From CAG-791 sp000431495 (lineage in GTDB: Bacteria; Bacillota; Clostridia; Lachnospirales; Lachnospiraceae): 64,000 bases of DNA. Positions 1 through 7,604 of the stretch are shown here, piece by piece. Under the pieces are notes generated by a model, which worked only from the letters and a program-made list of their open reading frames with translations, searched no databases and was not told where the DNA came from. Each line of letters starts with the position of its first letter. The stretch's first letter is position 1. The stretch lies in the NCBI GenBank assembly GCA_052117605.1, contig JBQKIT010000012.1; one strand, written 5' to 3'. The position numbers and the translations under genes are program-made.

Positions 1-451
1 AGACTGCTGCCATCATGGTACCATAATCCGAAATGGTAAAGCCAACGGAAAGCGCATCAATGGAGGTTGCAATTCCCTGCACCATCAATGTCCCAAAACC
101 AAGACAGGCTTCCTGCTTCCTTTGTGCTTCCTCTGCCTCAGCGCTTTTCCCGCTCCGAACGCTGCGGATTCCCTCCGCCAGCATTTTCCCCCCGATCAGG
201 GCCAGAAGAAGCAACGCAATCCACGGAATGAATTTCCGGAACGTCTCAAACTGCTCCGCGACGGCATGAACGCAAAACCATCCGATCATCGGCATGGCAA
301 ACTGATACCCCGCATATGTCCCCGCCACCCGGCACATTTTACTGCGCGGCATATGCGGCTCATTCAATCCATTGGCAATGGAAACCGAAAATGCATCCAT
401 GGCAAGGCCGGCGCCAAGCAGGATACTGTTCAGTACAAAAACAACATTCAT
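1..451 (-). CDS. mntP: Manganese efflux pump MntP (C-terminus cut by window edge)
   Basis: The first 150 codons of a small multispanning membrane protein of the MntP/DUF204 family, which exports Mn2+ from the cytoplasm. The family is built of two repeats of three helices, each carrying a conserved acidic motif; here repeat 1 has MDAFSVSIANGL near residue 18 and repeat 2 has TSIDALSVGFT near residue 130. The reading frame runs open to base 1, so the last part of the protein is outside the window. The ATG at 451 follows an AGGAG site with good spacing. It lies downstream of a regulator gene on the same strand, separated by a hairpin with a T run. Confidence 0.9.
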   Translation of the reverse strand, partial: MNVVFVLNSILLGAGLAMDAFSVSIANGLNEPHMPRSKMCRVAGTYAGYQFAMPMIGWFCVHAVAEQFETFRKFIPWIALLLLALIGGKMLAEGIRSVRSGKSAEAEEAQRKQEACLGFGTLMVQGIATSIDALSVGFTISDYGTMMAAV

Positions 452-480
452 GCTTTACTCCTTCACCTATCTCATAACCC

Positions 481-511
481 AAAAACAGGCACAGCCTTTC
501 GGCCATGCCTG
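481..511 (-). terminator. Terminator-like hairpin in the mntP leader
   Basis: A 10-bp stem (arms AGGCATGGCC and GGCTGTGCCT, two G-T pairs) with a GAAA tetraloop is followed on the minus strand by TGTTTTTG. It ends about 30 bases before the mntP start, too close for a separate promoter in between. It can be the terminator of the upstream regulator gene, an attenuator for mntP, or both. It lacks the recognisable core of the yybP-ykoY manganese riboswitch. Confidence 0.6.
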
Positions 512-521
512 CTTGTCAGAA

Positions 522-551
522 ATTGTCGCACTCTTCTCCGGAATTAGTCAA
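522..551 (-). promoter_or_regulatory. Possible mntP promoter
   Basis: On the minus strand TTGACT is followed after 18 bases by GACAAT, between the regulator stop codon and the hairpin. If used, the transcript would start almost at the hairpin. The -10 match is only moderate. Confidence 0.35.
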
Positions 552-558
552 TTCTAAT

Positions 559-1866
559 TCACGCAATTGTCTTTTCACGCACCCTTTTCCGGATAATGTC
601 ATTGTTCAGCGAAGTAACTCTGCTCTCAAACCAGTCTGCGAGCGGATCGACCACATCCCTGTTGGTAAAGCAAATCATATAATTGGTTCGTTCATAAGGA
701 ACAAACACGGCCGCCTGCCGTCCAATCAGGAACATCTGCCACTCCTTATGCACGCGCACGCGCCGGTCATCAAGAAGAAACGTAATCCGATCCCTGTGCT
801 CATTGATCGTTTCGCGCACCTTCTTCATATCTTCCGGGTCGATTCGCAGATCCACTCCCGCCTCATGGATTCTGGAATCCATGAAGAACGCTTCCATTCC
901 GTTCTGTGTGGTAAACTCTCTTACATTCAGATTCCGGAAGGTCTGTCCGTAGGAAACAAATTCTTCCTCCTGCATATACTTTCGGACCATTTCATCCGTG
1001 GAGCACAGCCATGCACAGGGCCTCGGAGTCAGAAGGTAAACGGGCTCTCTTCCAATCGTCAGCCAATTACGATAGAAAAACTGCATGATCGATATATAAT
1101 CAGTCTCCGTCGATGCAATCTCTTCGCCATCCTTCAGGATATGGTCAAAATTATCCCTGTATGCATTGACAATACCCGGATCCTGCACCTCAACAATCTG
1201 TTTCTCATTGTAGCTGATGAGCAGCATCCCCGTTCCGCCAATGATATAGTACGGAAAAGCAACGGTATTTAACCCCGTCATGGGCTTTCCCAGAGAATAT
1301 GCATGGAACCGGATCGTTTTCCCCTTCAGATGGAAAAACCAGTCCTTGAATTTCGGATACTTGCCCGCTGCACCTCTCCTGCTGCTCTCTTCCGCAAGCA
1401 GCTGAAAAATCTCCGGAGCTTTCTCATTGTCGGGAGCAGAATTCTCCATCGCCTGAAAGACATCCGTCGTTCTTCTGCTGATGGAAGGAAGAAAAAGACG
1501 GAAGCGCTCTGCTCCTGCCGCCGTTTCACGTTCCAGAAATGCTGCAATCTGCTGACCCTCTCTGGTGTGTCTTCCTGTAGTCTCCTCCTCGGAAAGAGAA
1601 TTGAAAAACTGCTTCACATACTGACGGTTCTGATAGGTCTTCGCGTCCACACGCTCCTCTTCATAGCAGTCAATCAGCTTGCCATAGGTTGCCGCATCCG
1701 GATGAATATACTCGCAAATCCGCTCGATCTGATCCTCCGTGGCAACCCGGTTTCCCCGAAGGATCTGATAAAACGTTGACCGGTCAATGCCGGTTTCTCT
1801 GATGACATAATTCTTAGACTCACTGGCCTGGCTTAACAGGTCAGAAAGCATGCTCCCCACACTCAC
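559..1866 (-). CDS. XRE-like transcriptional regulator with large uncharacterised C-terminal domain
   Basis: A 435-residue protein. Residues about 1-55 form a helix-turn-helix of the lambda-repressor/XRE kind (motif DRSTFYQILRGNRVATEDQIERI split over two helices). The remaining 380 residues have no family I recognise; they are soluble, with no membrane segment, and rich in aromatic residues, so a sensory or ligand-binding part is possible. The GTG start at 1866 is chosen because GAGAGG lies nine bases upstream; an in-frame ATG five codons later has a weaker site. The gene precedes mntP on the same strand, but nothing shows that it controls it. Its probable promoter carries a G11 tract (see 1922-1950). 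Confidence 0.8.
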   Translation of the reverse strand: MSVGSMLSDLLSQASESKNYVIRETGIDRSTFYQILRGNRVATEDQIERICEYIHPDAATYGKLIDCYEEERVDAKTYQNRQYVKQFFNSLSEEETTGRHTREGQQIAAFLERETAAGAERFRLFLPSISRRTTDVFQAMENSAPDNEKAPEIFQLLAEESSRRGAAGKYPKFKDWFFHLKGKTIRFHAYSLGKPMTGLNTVAFPYYIIGGTGMLLISYNEKQIVEVQDPGIVNAYRDNFDHILKDGEEIASTETDYISIMQFFYRNWLTIGREPVYLLTPRPCAWLCSTDEMVRKYMQEEEFVSYGQTFRNLNVREFTTQNGMEAFFMDSRIHEAGVDLRIDPEDMKKVRETINEHRDRITFLLDDRRVRVHKEWQMFLIGRQAAVFVPYERTNYMICFTNRDVVDPLADWFESRVTSLNNDIIRKRVREKTIA

Positions 1867-1921
1867 TCGTCAGTACCTCTCAGCAAAATTTCTTTCCCCG
1901 TTTTTTATGAGCAATACCAGT

Positions 1922-1950
1922 TTTTTACCCCCCCCCCCGATGATTTTCAA
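1922..1950 (-). promoter_or_regulatory. Probable promoter of the XRE-like regulator with G11 spacer
   Basis: On the minus strand TTGAAA (1945-1950) and TAAAAA (1922-1927) are separated by exactly 17 bases, of which 11 form an uninterrupted run of G (1928-1938). A 10-bp inverted repeat with loop CAAA (1939-1962) overlaps the -35 side. The predicted transcript start is about 50 bases before the GTG. Homopolymer tracts in promoter spacers are a known route to phase variation in other bacteria; here that is inference. Confidence 0.5.
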
Positions 1951-2033
1951 AAAAATCATCGATTTCACATCTGCAGACAATTGTGCCAAGGGAAATGATT
2001 AAGTTATTCTAGCATTAAAATGCACGCACGCAG

Positions 2034-2064
2034 AGTGGCAAGCACAGTGCCGCTATTTGCCACT
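2034..2064. repeat. Perfect 8-bp inverted repeat, operator-like
   Basis: AGTGGCAA (2034-2041) and TTGCCACT (2057-2064) are perfect inverted copies separated by 15 bases, in the 340-base gap between the sugar isomerase and the regulator. It lies about 85 bases upstream of the regulator promoter and could be a binding site. Apart from this, the promoter and the terminator, I see nothing else in the gap 1867-2206. Confidence 0.45.
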
Positions 2065-2147
2065 GCTCACCGGACAACGACCTTTTTTATCACACAGTTT
2101 TCACCCTTTCTGAATATAATTCAAACTATTGATTTCGTTACTTAAGC

Positions 2148-2187
2148 AAAAAAGCGAATCAAAGGAAAGTAATTTTCCTCGATTCGC
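2148..2187 (-). terminator. Terminator of the AGE-family isomerase gene
   Basis: GCGAATC and GATTCGC (2154-2187) enclose a further AGGAAA/TTTTCCT pairing and are followed on the minus strand by six T. It lies 20 bases past the isomerase stop codon. Confidence 0.8.
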
Positions 2188-2206
2188 CCTCTTTTTATGT
2201 ATTTTT

Positions 2207-3460
2207 TCAGATTCTTCGATCGTCCTTCACCGCTCTTGCGATGGAAACCGCTGCGTTATAGAACGGAATCAGCGTTGCCTGCGTGCCATGATACAGGTCC
2301 GATTTGCCGGGCCATACCGTGTTCAGCACCTGATTATTGCGGTCCAGCTGGTGGTACCAGGAGCCATGCTCGTGGTCCATCACCTTCTCATCCAGATATT
2401 TCATGAACCAGCTGTAATAATCCGCATAAATCGCTTTGCCGGTCACCTGGTAAAGCGAAGCGGAGGTATTGATGGCCTCTGCCAGCGTCCAGTGCATTCT
2501 GTCATGAACCACAGGCTTCCCGTTCCAGTCGGTGGTATAGACAATTCCGGGAGCTCCGTCCGTATCCCAGGCATCCAGTGCCGCGCGGTTGAACAGGTTC
2601 TCGGCAGCCTCCACATACGGAGCTGCCTGTTCGGAAACGGCTCCATTCTCCGCGCAGGGATACATGGACAGCGCCCACTGCGTAATCAGCCTCGCCCATT
2701 CAATGCCGTGTCCCGGGGTTGCCCCGTAAGGCTTGAACGGATCATCCGGCTTGTCCTTGTTGCATTCAAGATCTGCCGTCCAGTCACTCCTGTAGTGCTC
2801 CGGAATTCTCCAGCTGTTGGAGGAGGCCCAGCCGATCACGTGGTCAATGATTCTTCCTGCCCGCACGCGGTAATCTTCCTTTCCGGCCGCATCCGCAGCT
2901 GCCAGAAAAGCCTCTACCGTATGCATATTCGCGTTCAGTCCCCGATAAGGATCCAGCTCCGTAAATTCTGTATTCCAGGTGTCTGCAGAGAGTCCGAGTT
3001 CCTCGTTCCAGAAGTACTTGTCATATACCGCCGCAGCCTTTTCAAACAGCTCCTTCGCCGCGGGTCTTCCCGCAAGCATTCCGCTGGTTGCCGCAAGAAT
3101 CACGAAGGCATGTGCATAGCACTGCTTCGGTCCCATGGGCTTTCCATCCGCCGTCACAGCCGCATACCAGCCGTCGTGTTCCTTATCATGCAGTTCTCCG
3201 AGAAGGCCCTTCAGACCTGCATCTGCAAGCTCTTCGCTTCCCGGGTGTCCCAGAAGAGTTCCAAGGCTGTACACATGCACCATACGTGCGGTAATCCAGG
3301 TCTCGCGATTCCGATCCTTCCACGGTGTGCCGTCATCTCCAAGCCAGTAGGAGCCGCCCTCCGGCGATGGAAACTTATGTCCGAATGTCAGGAGATTCTC
3401 CCTTGCCTCCTGCAAAAATGTCCTGTTTTCTTCTGTGCCAATCTGATATTTCCGGTTCAT
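2207..3460 (-). CDS. AGE-family sugar isomerase/epimerase (YihS or mannose-isomerase type)
   Basis: A 417-residue (alpha/alpha)6-barrel enzyme of the N-acylglucosamine 2-epimerase superfamily, close in length to E. coli YihS (413). The catalytic set of the aldose-ketose isomerase branch is visible at matching places: Arg59, His180, His251, Glu254 and His391, within ITARMVHVYSLG, NMHTVEAF, PGHGIEWARL and YHGTQATLIPFY. This branch interconverts aldose and ketose (mannose/fructose or sulfoquinovose/sulfofructose); the substrate cannot be fixed from sequence, and no sulfoquinovose-pathway gene is adjacent. ATG preceded by GGGGAGG. It follows the solute-binding lipoprotein gene on the same strand, which suggests a role in sugar use. 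Confidence 0.88.
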   Translation of the reverse strand: MNRKYQIGTEENRTFLQEARENLLTFGHKFPSPEGGSYWLGDDGTPWKDRNRETWITARMVHVYSLGTLLGHPGSEELADAGLKGLLGELHDKEHDGWYAAVTADGKPMGPKQCYAHAFVILAATSGMLAGRPAAKELFEKAAAVYDKYFWNEELGLSADTWNTEFTELDPYRGLNANMHTVEAFLAAADAAGKEDYRVRAGRIIDHVIGWASSNSWRIPEHYRSDWTADLECNKDKPDDPFKPYGATPGHGIEWARLITQWALSMYPCAENGAVSEQAAPYVEAAENLFNRAALDAWDTDGAPGIVYTTDWNGKPVVHDRMHWTLAEAINTSASLYQVTGKAIYADYYSWFMKYLDEKVMDHEHGSWYHQLDRNNQVLNTVWPGKSDLYHGTQATLIPFYNAAVSIARAVKDDRRI

Positions 3461-3557
3461 CTTTCTTCTGCCTCCCCTTTGCGCAGCAAATCTTATCCCC
3501 TTAGAATTTCCGCCTCTGCGAGATTACTGTGTCTTTCTCCATTGTTGCACACTTCAC

Positions 3558-3582
3558 CGGGATTTACTATTGTTTAATCCCG
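3558..3582. promoter_or_regulatory. Inverted repeat upstream of the isomerase gene
   Basis: CGGGATT and AATCCCG are perfect inverted copies with an 11-base loop, about 100 bases upstream of the isomerase ATG, in an AT-rich stretch with ATTAAAC repeated twice. There is no T run on the minus strand, so an operator is more likely than a terminator. Confidence 0.35.
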
Positions 3583-3588
3583 TTTAAT

Positions 3589-3752
3589 TTATTTTAATTT
3601 CAGGTGGATGATCGCTGCTGTCTCTGCCTTTCCCAGTCTGCAGGCCGCATGGTTCTTCATCACAGGCCATTTTTCCAGAACATCCAGAAACGCCGTTTCC
3701 ACATCCGCCGGCCCATCCTTACGCGGGTCACGCTCCGCTATACTGCTCGTAC
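3589..3752 (-). pseudogene. Start-less coding remnant after the solute-binding protein
   Basis: Immediately after the lipoprotein stop codon a different minus-strand frame stays open for about 54 codons to TAA at 3589, reading ...AERDPRKDGPADVETAFLD... and ...KNHAACRLGKAETAA.... The composition is that of ordinary protein, but there is no start codon or ribosome site. It may be the tail of a gene whose front was deleted together with the missing permease genes. I cannot assign a family; a chance open frame is possible. Confidence 0.35.
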
Positions 3753-3755
3753 TGA

Positions 3756-5069
3756 TTATTTTGCATAGGAGATGCAGGTATCCTGGAAGGTCTGCAGTGC
3801 TGCCATCAGGTCCTCATCGCTGGACTTCTCATTCAGTGTTCCGGTGATGACATCATCGCCAAGGCCGGTTGCCAGTGTCCAGTAATCTCCGGGATACTGA
3901 CCCTGCGGCTTGTTTCTGAGGAGCTGCTCATTCAGTGCACTCAGAGCCTCGTCTGCCTGAACCTCATCCGACTGCTGTGCTTCCAGATTGGACGGTCCCC
4001 AGCCGATTGCCTCGTAGCGTGCAAGCTGTACTTCTCCGCTGGAGAGATATGCTGCAAGAGCATCGCAGACGGCGAGCTTGTTCTTATCCTCCTGCGGCTT
4101 TACGCCGAGAAGCTTGTAGCCGGAGAAGCCGGACATCTGATAGGTCTTTCCATCCGATCCCTGGAAGGACGGCAGCGGAGTGCAGCCATAGTTGTCACCG
4201 AATACTTCCTTCACGATTGTAGCATCCCAGGTTCCGTCAACAATGGCGCCAATCGTTGTTGCCTCACCGGCAGCAGAACCGTTTACAAAGGCAGAAGAGC
4301 TGCTCAGACGAATCATTTCCTTCAGAGCTACCAGGCCCTGGTCAGAAGCGTAATTTACGTTTGCACTGGTAAAGTTTCCGGTATCATCTGTTTCATAGGA
4401 AAGGTCGCAGCCTGTGCCGAAGAAGAACGCGGTCTGATACCAGCCGGAGTTGATTTCCATATAGATATTCTTTCCTGCCTTTTCGCAGTCCGCAATGATC
4501 GCATCAAGATCGGTGGGATCGGTGACAACGCTCTTGTCATAGTACATGAAATAACCATTGTCCGAAGTCAGAGGATATGCATACAGAGTGGATCCAACGG
4601 TTGCCGCACCGACAGCGCCCTCGTCATTGTCTGCCTCTACCGCAGCAACGTTCTCGGGGGCAACCTCCTCCAGAGCGCCTGCTGCCACAAGACGAGCGAT
4701 CTGATCCTGTGCAAAGGTATAGACATCGCCGCCTGCTTCCACGCCTGTGATGACATTGGCAGCGGCATCTCCCTCACCGACTGCCTCTACCGTAAAGGTT
4801 GCATTTGCAACGCCTGGGTTTGCTTCCTGGAACTTCGCAATCTGTTCCTGCGTGAAGCTCACTGCATTATCCGCAACCCATACCTTAATGTCTCCGTCAT
4901 AGTCAAGCTCTGCAGGAGCTGCATCCTCTGCTTCCGCCTCTTCCGTGGTGTCCTCTGCAGTATCTTCTGCCGCAGCCGAAGCTGCCGGTGCGGAAGAATT
5001 TCCGCATCCTGCGAGCATTGCGGAAGCAAGCGCGCCTGCCATCAGTACAGAAACAATCCTCTTTTTCAT
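3756..5069 (-). CDS. Sugar ABC transporter solute-binding lipoprotein
   Basis: A 437-residue MalE-like (cluster B) extracellular binding protein. Residues 1-21 are a lipoprotein signal ending in the lipobox LAGC with the acylated Cys22, followed by an acidic Ala/Glu/Asp linker to about residue 55. The mature part shows the usual features of the fold: DIKVWVADN strand, a KFQEANPGV segment, Tyr/Trp-rich sugar-cleft segments, and MSGFSGYKLLGV. The ATG follows AGGAGGGTCAA. No permease or ATPase gene is present in the window, so it would have to use components coded elsewhere. The downstream neighbour is an AGE-type sugar isomerase, which supports carbohydrate uptake. Confidence 0.9.
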   Translation of the reverse strand: MKKRIVSVLMAGALASAMLAGCGNSSAPAASAAAEDTAEDTTEEAEAEDAAPAELDYDGDIKVWVADNAVSFTQEQIAKFQEANPGVANATFTVEAVGEGDAAANVITGVEAGGDVYTFAQDQIARLVAAGALEEVAPENVAAVEADNDEGAVGAATVGSTLYAYPLTSDNGYFMYYDKSVVTDPTDLDAIIADCEKAGKNIYMEINSGWYQTAFFFGTGCDLSYETDDTGNFTSANVNYASDQGLVALKEMIRLSSSSAFVNGSAAGEATTIGAIVDGTWDATIVKEVFGDNYGCTPLPSFQGSDGKTYQMSGFSGYKLLGVKPQEDKNKLAVCDALAAYLSSGEVQLARYEAIGWGPSNLEAQQSDEVQADEALSALNEQLLRNKPQGQYPGDYWTLATGLGDDVITGTLNEKSSDEDLMAALQTFQDTCISYAK

Positions 5070-5141
5070 TTGACCCTCCTAGGTTATCGCTTATTTCCAG
5101 CACTATTACCACCAATCGTTTCCTGTGACTTCAGAAGAACA

Positions 5142-5174
5142 CAAAAATTTCGGGGCAGAATCCTTCTCGCCCCG
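5142..5174 (-). terminator. Terminator of the beta-lactamase-fold pair
   Basis: CGGGGC...GCCCCG with an inner AGAA/TTCT pairing and one bulged G (5151-5174) is followed on the minus strand by AAATTTTTG. It lies 38 bases after the stop at 5212 and upstream of the binding-protein gene. Confidence 0.75.
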
Positions 5175-5211
5175 GGAACATCCCAACATACATTCTATGT
5201 ACTTTGCAGTC

Positions 5212-6186
5212 TTACTCTTCCGTATATTGCGCAAACAGCTCTGCCAGTCGTCCGATCATTTCATTTCCGCCCGCCTGATAGGAGTACACAGACAGCACAA
5301 ACGGCGTGTCCGCAAAAACAATCCCCGCATTGTGGTTATATCCATCCCGCAGCCCGTATTTCTGCGCAATGGTAACTCCCGGGAGATAGGTCCGGAAGTA
5401 CTCCCCCGGCTGCGCAGCCTCCAGATAACGCAGCGCATCCGGATACTCATTCTGATGCTGGTACAGATAGGCCGCACAGTCCATCATCATCCTTGCACAG
5501 AAATAATTGTGATGATAATAGCTGTTGTCAATCTCTGCATCGGTAAGTGTGAAGTATTTTCTCATATTCTGCTTCACAACATCATAGCTGCCCAGATTGT
5601 CCATCATGGCTTCCGACAGATCATTATTCGAGAATTCCAGGCTCTGATGATGACATTCCGACAGCGGTGTCTGTGTCCCGGGAAGGATGGTATCCCCGGT
5701 AATCTGACCGGAAGCCTCCATGTCATAATAAAGAAGATTCAAAGGGAACTTATAGGTACTGCAGGCATCCCATTGCTTCAGCTCGTTGTAATAGAACACC
5801 TCTCCCGTTACAAGATTCTGATAGGCCACTGCAAAATTTCCGCTGTTTAACCCTCTGTCCTTCATAAACGCAGATACCAGCTCCTTCGCCCTTTCCGTTC
5901 CGGTCATGCTCCCGTCAATTCCGGAAAGCTCCGAGACCTGGACTTCAGCGTCCTCTTCCAGCTCCCCGGAAAGCGCAGCATCATTTTCTTCCTGCTCTTC
6001 TGCGTTCTCCGTTCCGGCCTCGGTATCGTTCTCTGTCGGCTTCTCCGTTTCCGGAATTGTCTCCCAGGAGGAAACGGTCTCCGTTTCCTCCGATTCTCCC
6101 TGGGAAGAAACGGCTGCACCGCAGCCTGTCAGTCCCAGAAGAAACAGCAGAATCCCTGCTACCACAATCGGTCTCTTTCCTGTCAT
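5212..6186 (-). CDS. Class A beta-lactamase-like serine hydrolase lipoprotein
   Basis: A 324-residue exported lipoprotein: signal 1-21 with lipobox LTGC (Cys22), then an acidic Glu/Thr/Ser-rich linker to about residue 90, then a class A beta-lactamase fold. The catalytic SxxK motif is Ser143-Thr-Tyr-Lys146. The SDN motif appears as Ser186-Asn-Asn, and the KTG strand as KYG in AQKYGLRDGYNHNAG. The variant second and third motifs, and the substantial distance from true beta-lactamases, argue for a wall-peptide hydrolase or another esterase rather than antibiotic resistance. Its ATG overlaps the stop of the upstream gene (ATGA), so the two are translationally coupled. Confidence 0.85.
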   Translation of the reverse strand: MTGKRPIVVAGILLFLLGLTGCGAAVSSQGESEETETVSSWETIPETEKPTENDTEAGTENAEEQEENDAALSGELEEDAEVQVSELSGIDGSMTGTERAKELVSAFMKDRGLNSGNFAVAYQNLVTGEVFYYNELKQWDACSTYKFPLNLLYYDMEASGQITGDTILPGTQTPLSECHHQSLEFSNNDLSEAMMDNLGSYDVVKQNMRKYFTLTDAEIDNSYYHHNYFCARMMMDCAAYLYQHQNEYPDALRYLEAAQPGEYFRTYLPGVTIAQKYGLRDGYNHNAGIVFADTPFVLSVYSYQAGGNEMIGRLAELFAQYTEE

Positions 6187-7382
6187 TCTGTCTCCGAATT
6201 CACGATGTTGCGGATTTCTCTGGTCAACCGGTCTGTACCATAGTCCTTTTTATTCATCATAAGAAGGATCGTCTGATGCACCTGCGGATCGTTGGCAAAA
6301 TACACGCCAAGCCAGCCGTCCCATCCGTATTCTCCCTTATGTCCGATGGTCACTGCCTGATCCGGATCCACCATGACACGGTTCAGATTGGCATAGGTGT
6401 GTCCGGCAAGTCCTACCCAGGAATCAAAGCCCTTCTGCTGCCAGGAGCTCAGCTTTCCTGATGAGAAGAAGCGTACGGTTCCCGGACGAAGAACCTGTTT
6501 CCCATTCTCTGCCTTTCCATGATTCATCAGCATTCCCGTAAACTTCCGATAATCATCCAGTGTCGAGAACAAGCCAGCACCGCCCGATTCGAAAGGATTG
6601 GCTCCGCCGTCATTGCGGATTGCAAGATGATTCCCCGTATAGGGAACGAGCTCTTCCCCCGGCTGATCCTCACGGTTCATGTATGCCGTCACCAGGCGGC
6701 TCTTCTTTTCCTCCGGAATATAAAATGCCGTATCCTCCATCCCGACCGGATCCAGAATGCTCTCCTTCAGATACTCGCCAAAGCTCATTCCGGTGATTTT
6801 CTCGATGACTGCACCCAGGATATCTGCGGAAACACTGTAGTTCCAGCTGCTGCCAGGCGCAAACAAAAGCGCACATTCGCCGATTCTCTCCGCAAACTCC
6901 TGCGTAGTCATGGCATTGTCTGTTCCGAGACGCCGGATGGCATCCTCGTATATCGCACCGGTTTCCTTCCCGGGGCGGGTCACTTCATCCGGATATACAA
7001 GTCCGGATGTCATGTTCAGAAGATCCCGGACGCGCATCGGAGAATCCTCGGATACCGGGCGGAGAGCTCCTCCCGGCGTCATATAGTACTGCTTCCGGTA
7101 AGTCGGCAGATAGCGGAATACCGGATCCTGCAGATCCACATAGCCATCCTCAATCAGCTTCATCGCCGCAGCTGCCGTCACCGGCTTTGACATCGAATAC
7201 ATCCGGTACATGCTGTCTCTCGCAATCGGTTTTTCCGCCTCGCGGTCTGCATATCCGCTCTCCAGATACAGCTTCTCCTCCCCGTTCCGAATGAGGCAGA
7301 AGGTGCATCCTGCCACCTCGTTTTCGTCTACTGCACGGTCCATACAATTCTGCAAAACTTCTTTGATTTCCGTCACTGACAT
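6183..7382 (-). CDS. Serine hydrolase of class C beta-lactamase / esterase family
   Basis: A 399-residue cytoplasmic-looking protein (no signal peptide) of the class C beta-lactamase/EstB/penicillin-binding-like family. The nucleophile motif SMSK places Ser63 and Lys66 at the active site; Tyr of NYSVSAD and the GHKGEYGWDGW strand (HxG in place of KTG) complete it. ATG at 7382 is preceded by AGGAGGGG; the frame stays open for 22 codons further upstream, without a ribosome site. Members cleave esters or peptides of D-amino acids; the substrate is unknown. It forms a coupled pair with the lipoprotein hydrolase downstream. Confidence 0.88.
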   Translation of the reverse strand: MSVTEIKEVLQNCMDRAVDENEVAGCTFCLIRNGEEKLYLESGYADREAEKPIARDSMYRMYSMSKPVTAAAAMKLIEDGYVDLQDPVFRYLPTYRKQYYMTPGGALRPVSEDSPMRVRDLLNMTSGLVYPDEVTRPGKETGAIYEDAIRRLGTDNAMTTQEFAERIGECALLFAPGSSWNYSVSADILGAVIEKITGMSFGEYLKESILDPVGMEDTAFYIPEEKKSRLVTAYMNREDQPGEELVPYTGNHLAIRNDGGANPFESGGAGLFSTLDDYRKFTGMLMNHGKAENGKQVLRPGTVRFFSSGKLSSWQQKGFDSWVGLAGHTYANLNRVMVDPDQAVTIGHKGEYGWDGWLGVYFANDPQVHQTILLMMNKKDYGTDRLTREIRNIVNSETE

Positions 7383-7604
7383 ATTCCCCTCCTGTTTCCA
7401 CAGACTCCTGCGATCATCGTCTTTTGTTCTTCCCTCTCTCCTGTACACACGGAAAACAGATCCGCCATCATTGCATCCCCTTCAGAACGTGCTATGATAG
7501 GTACGGTTTGAAAGCTGTCTGTTCCTATTATATGCAGGATTCTTCCAACATGTAAGAAACAGCTCGTTTTACTTTTTTCTTACAAAAGGGGAGAGAGGAA
7601 TACT

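Noticed and set aside
481..558. Manganese riboswitch (yybP-ykoY) upstream of mntP
   Set aside because: The GCCGAAAGGC piece recalls it, but the conserved paired loops are absent and the leader is too short; kept only as terminator/attenuator.
2129..3577. Long plus-strand open frame of 482 codons
   Set aside because: Antisense to the AGE isomerase, which has conserved catalytic residues; the antisense product has no recognisable domain and poor codon pattern.
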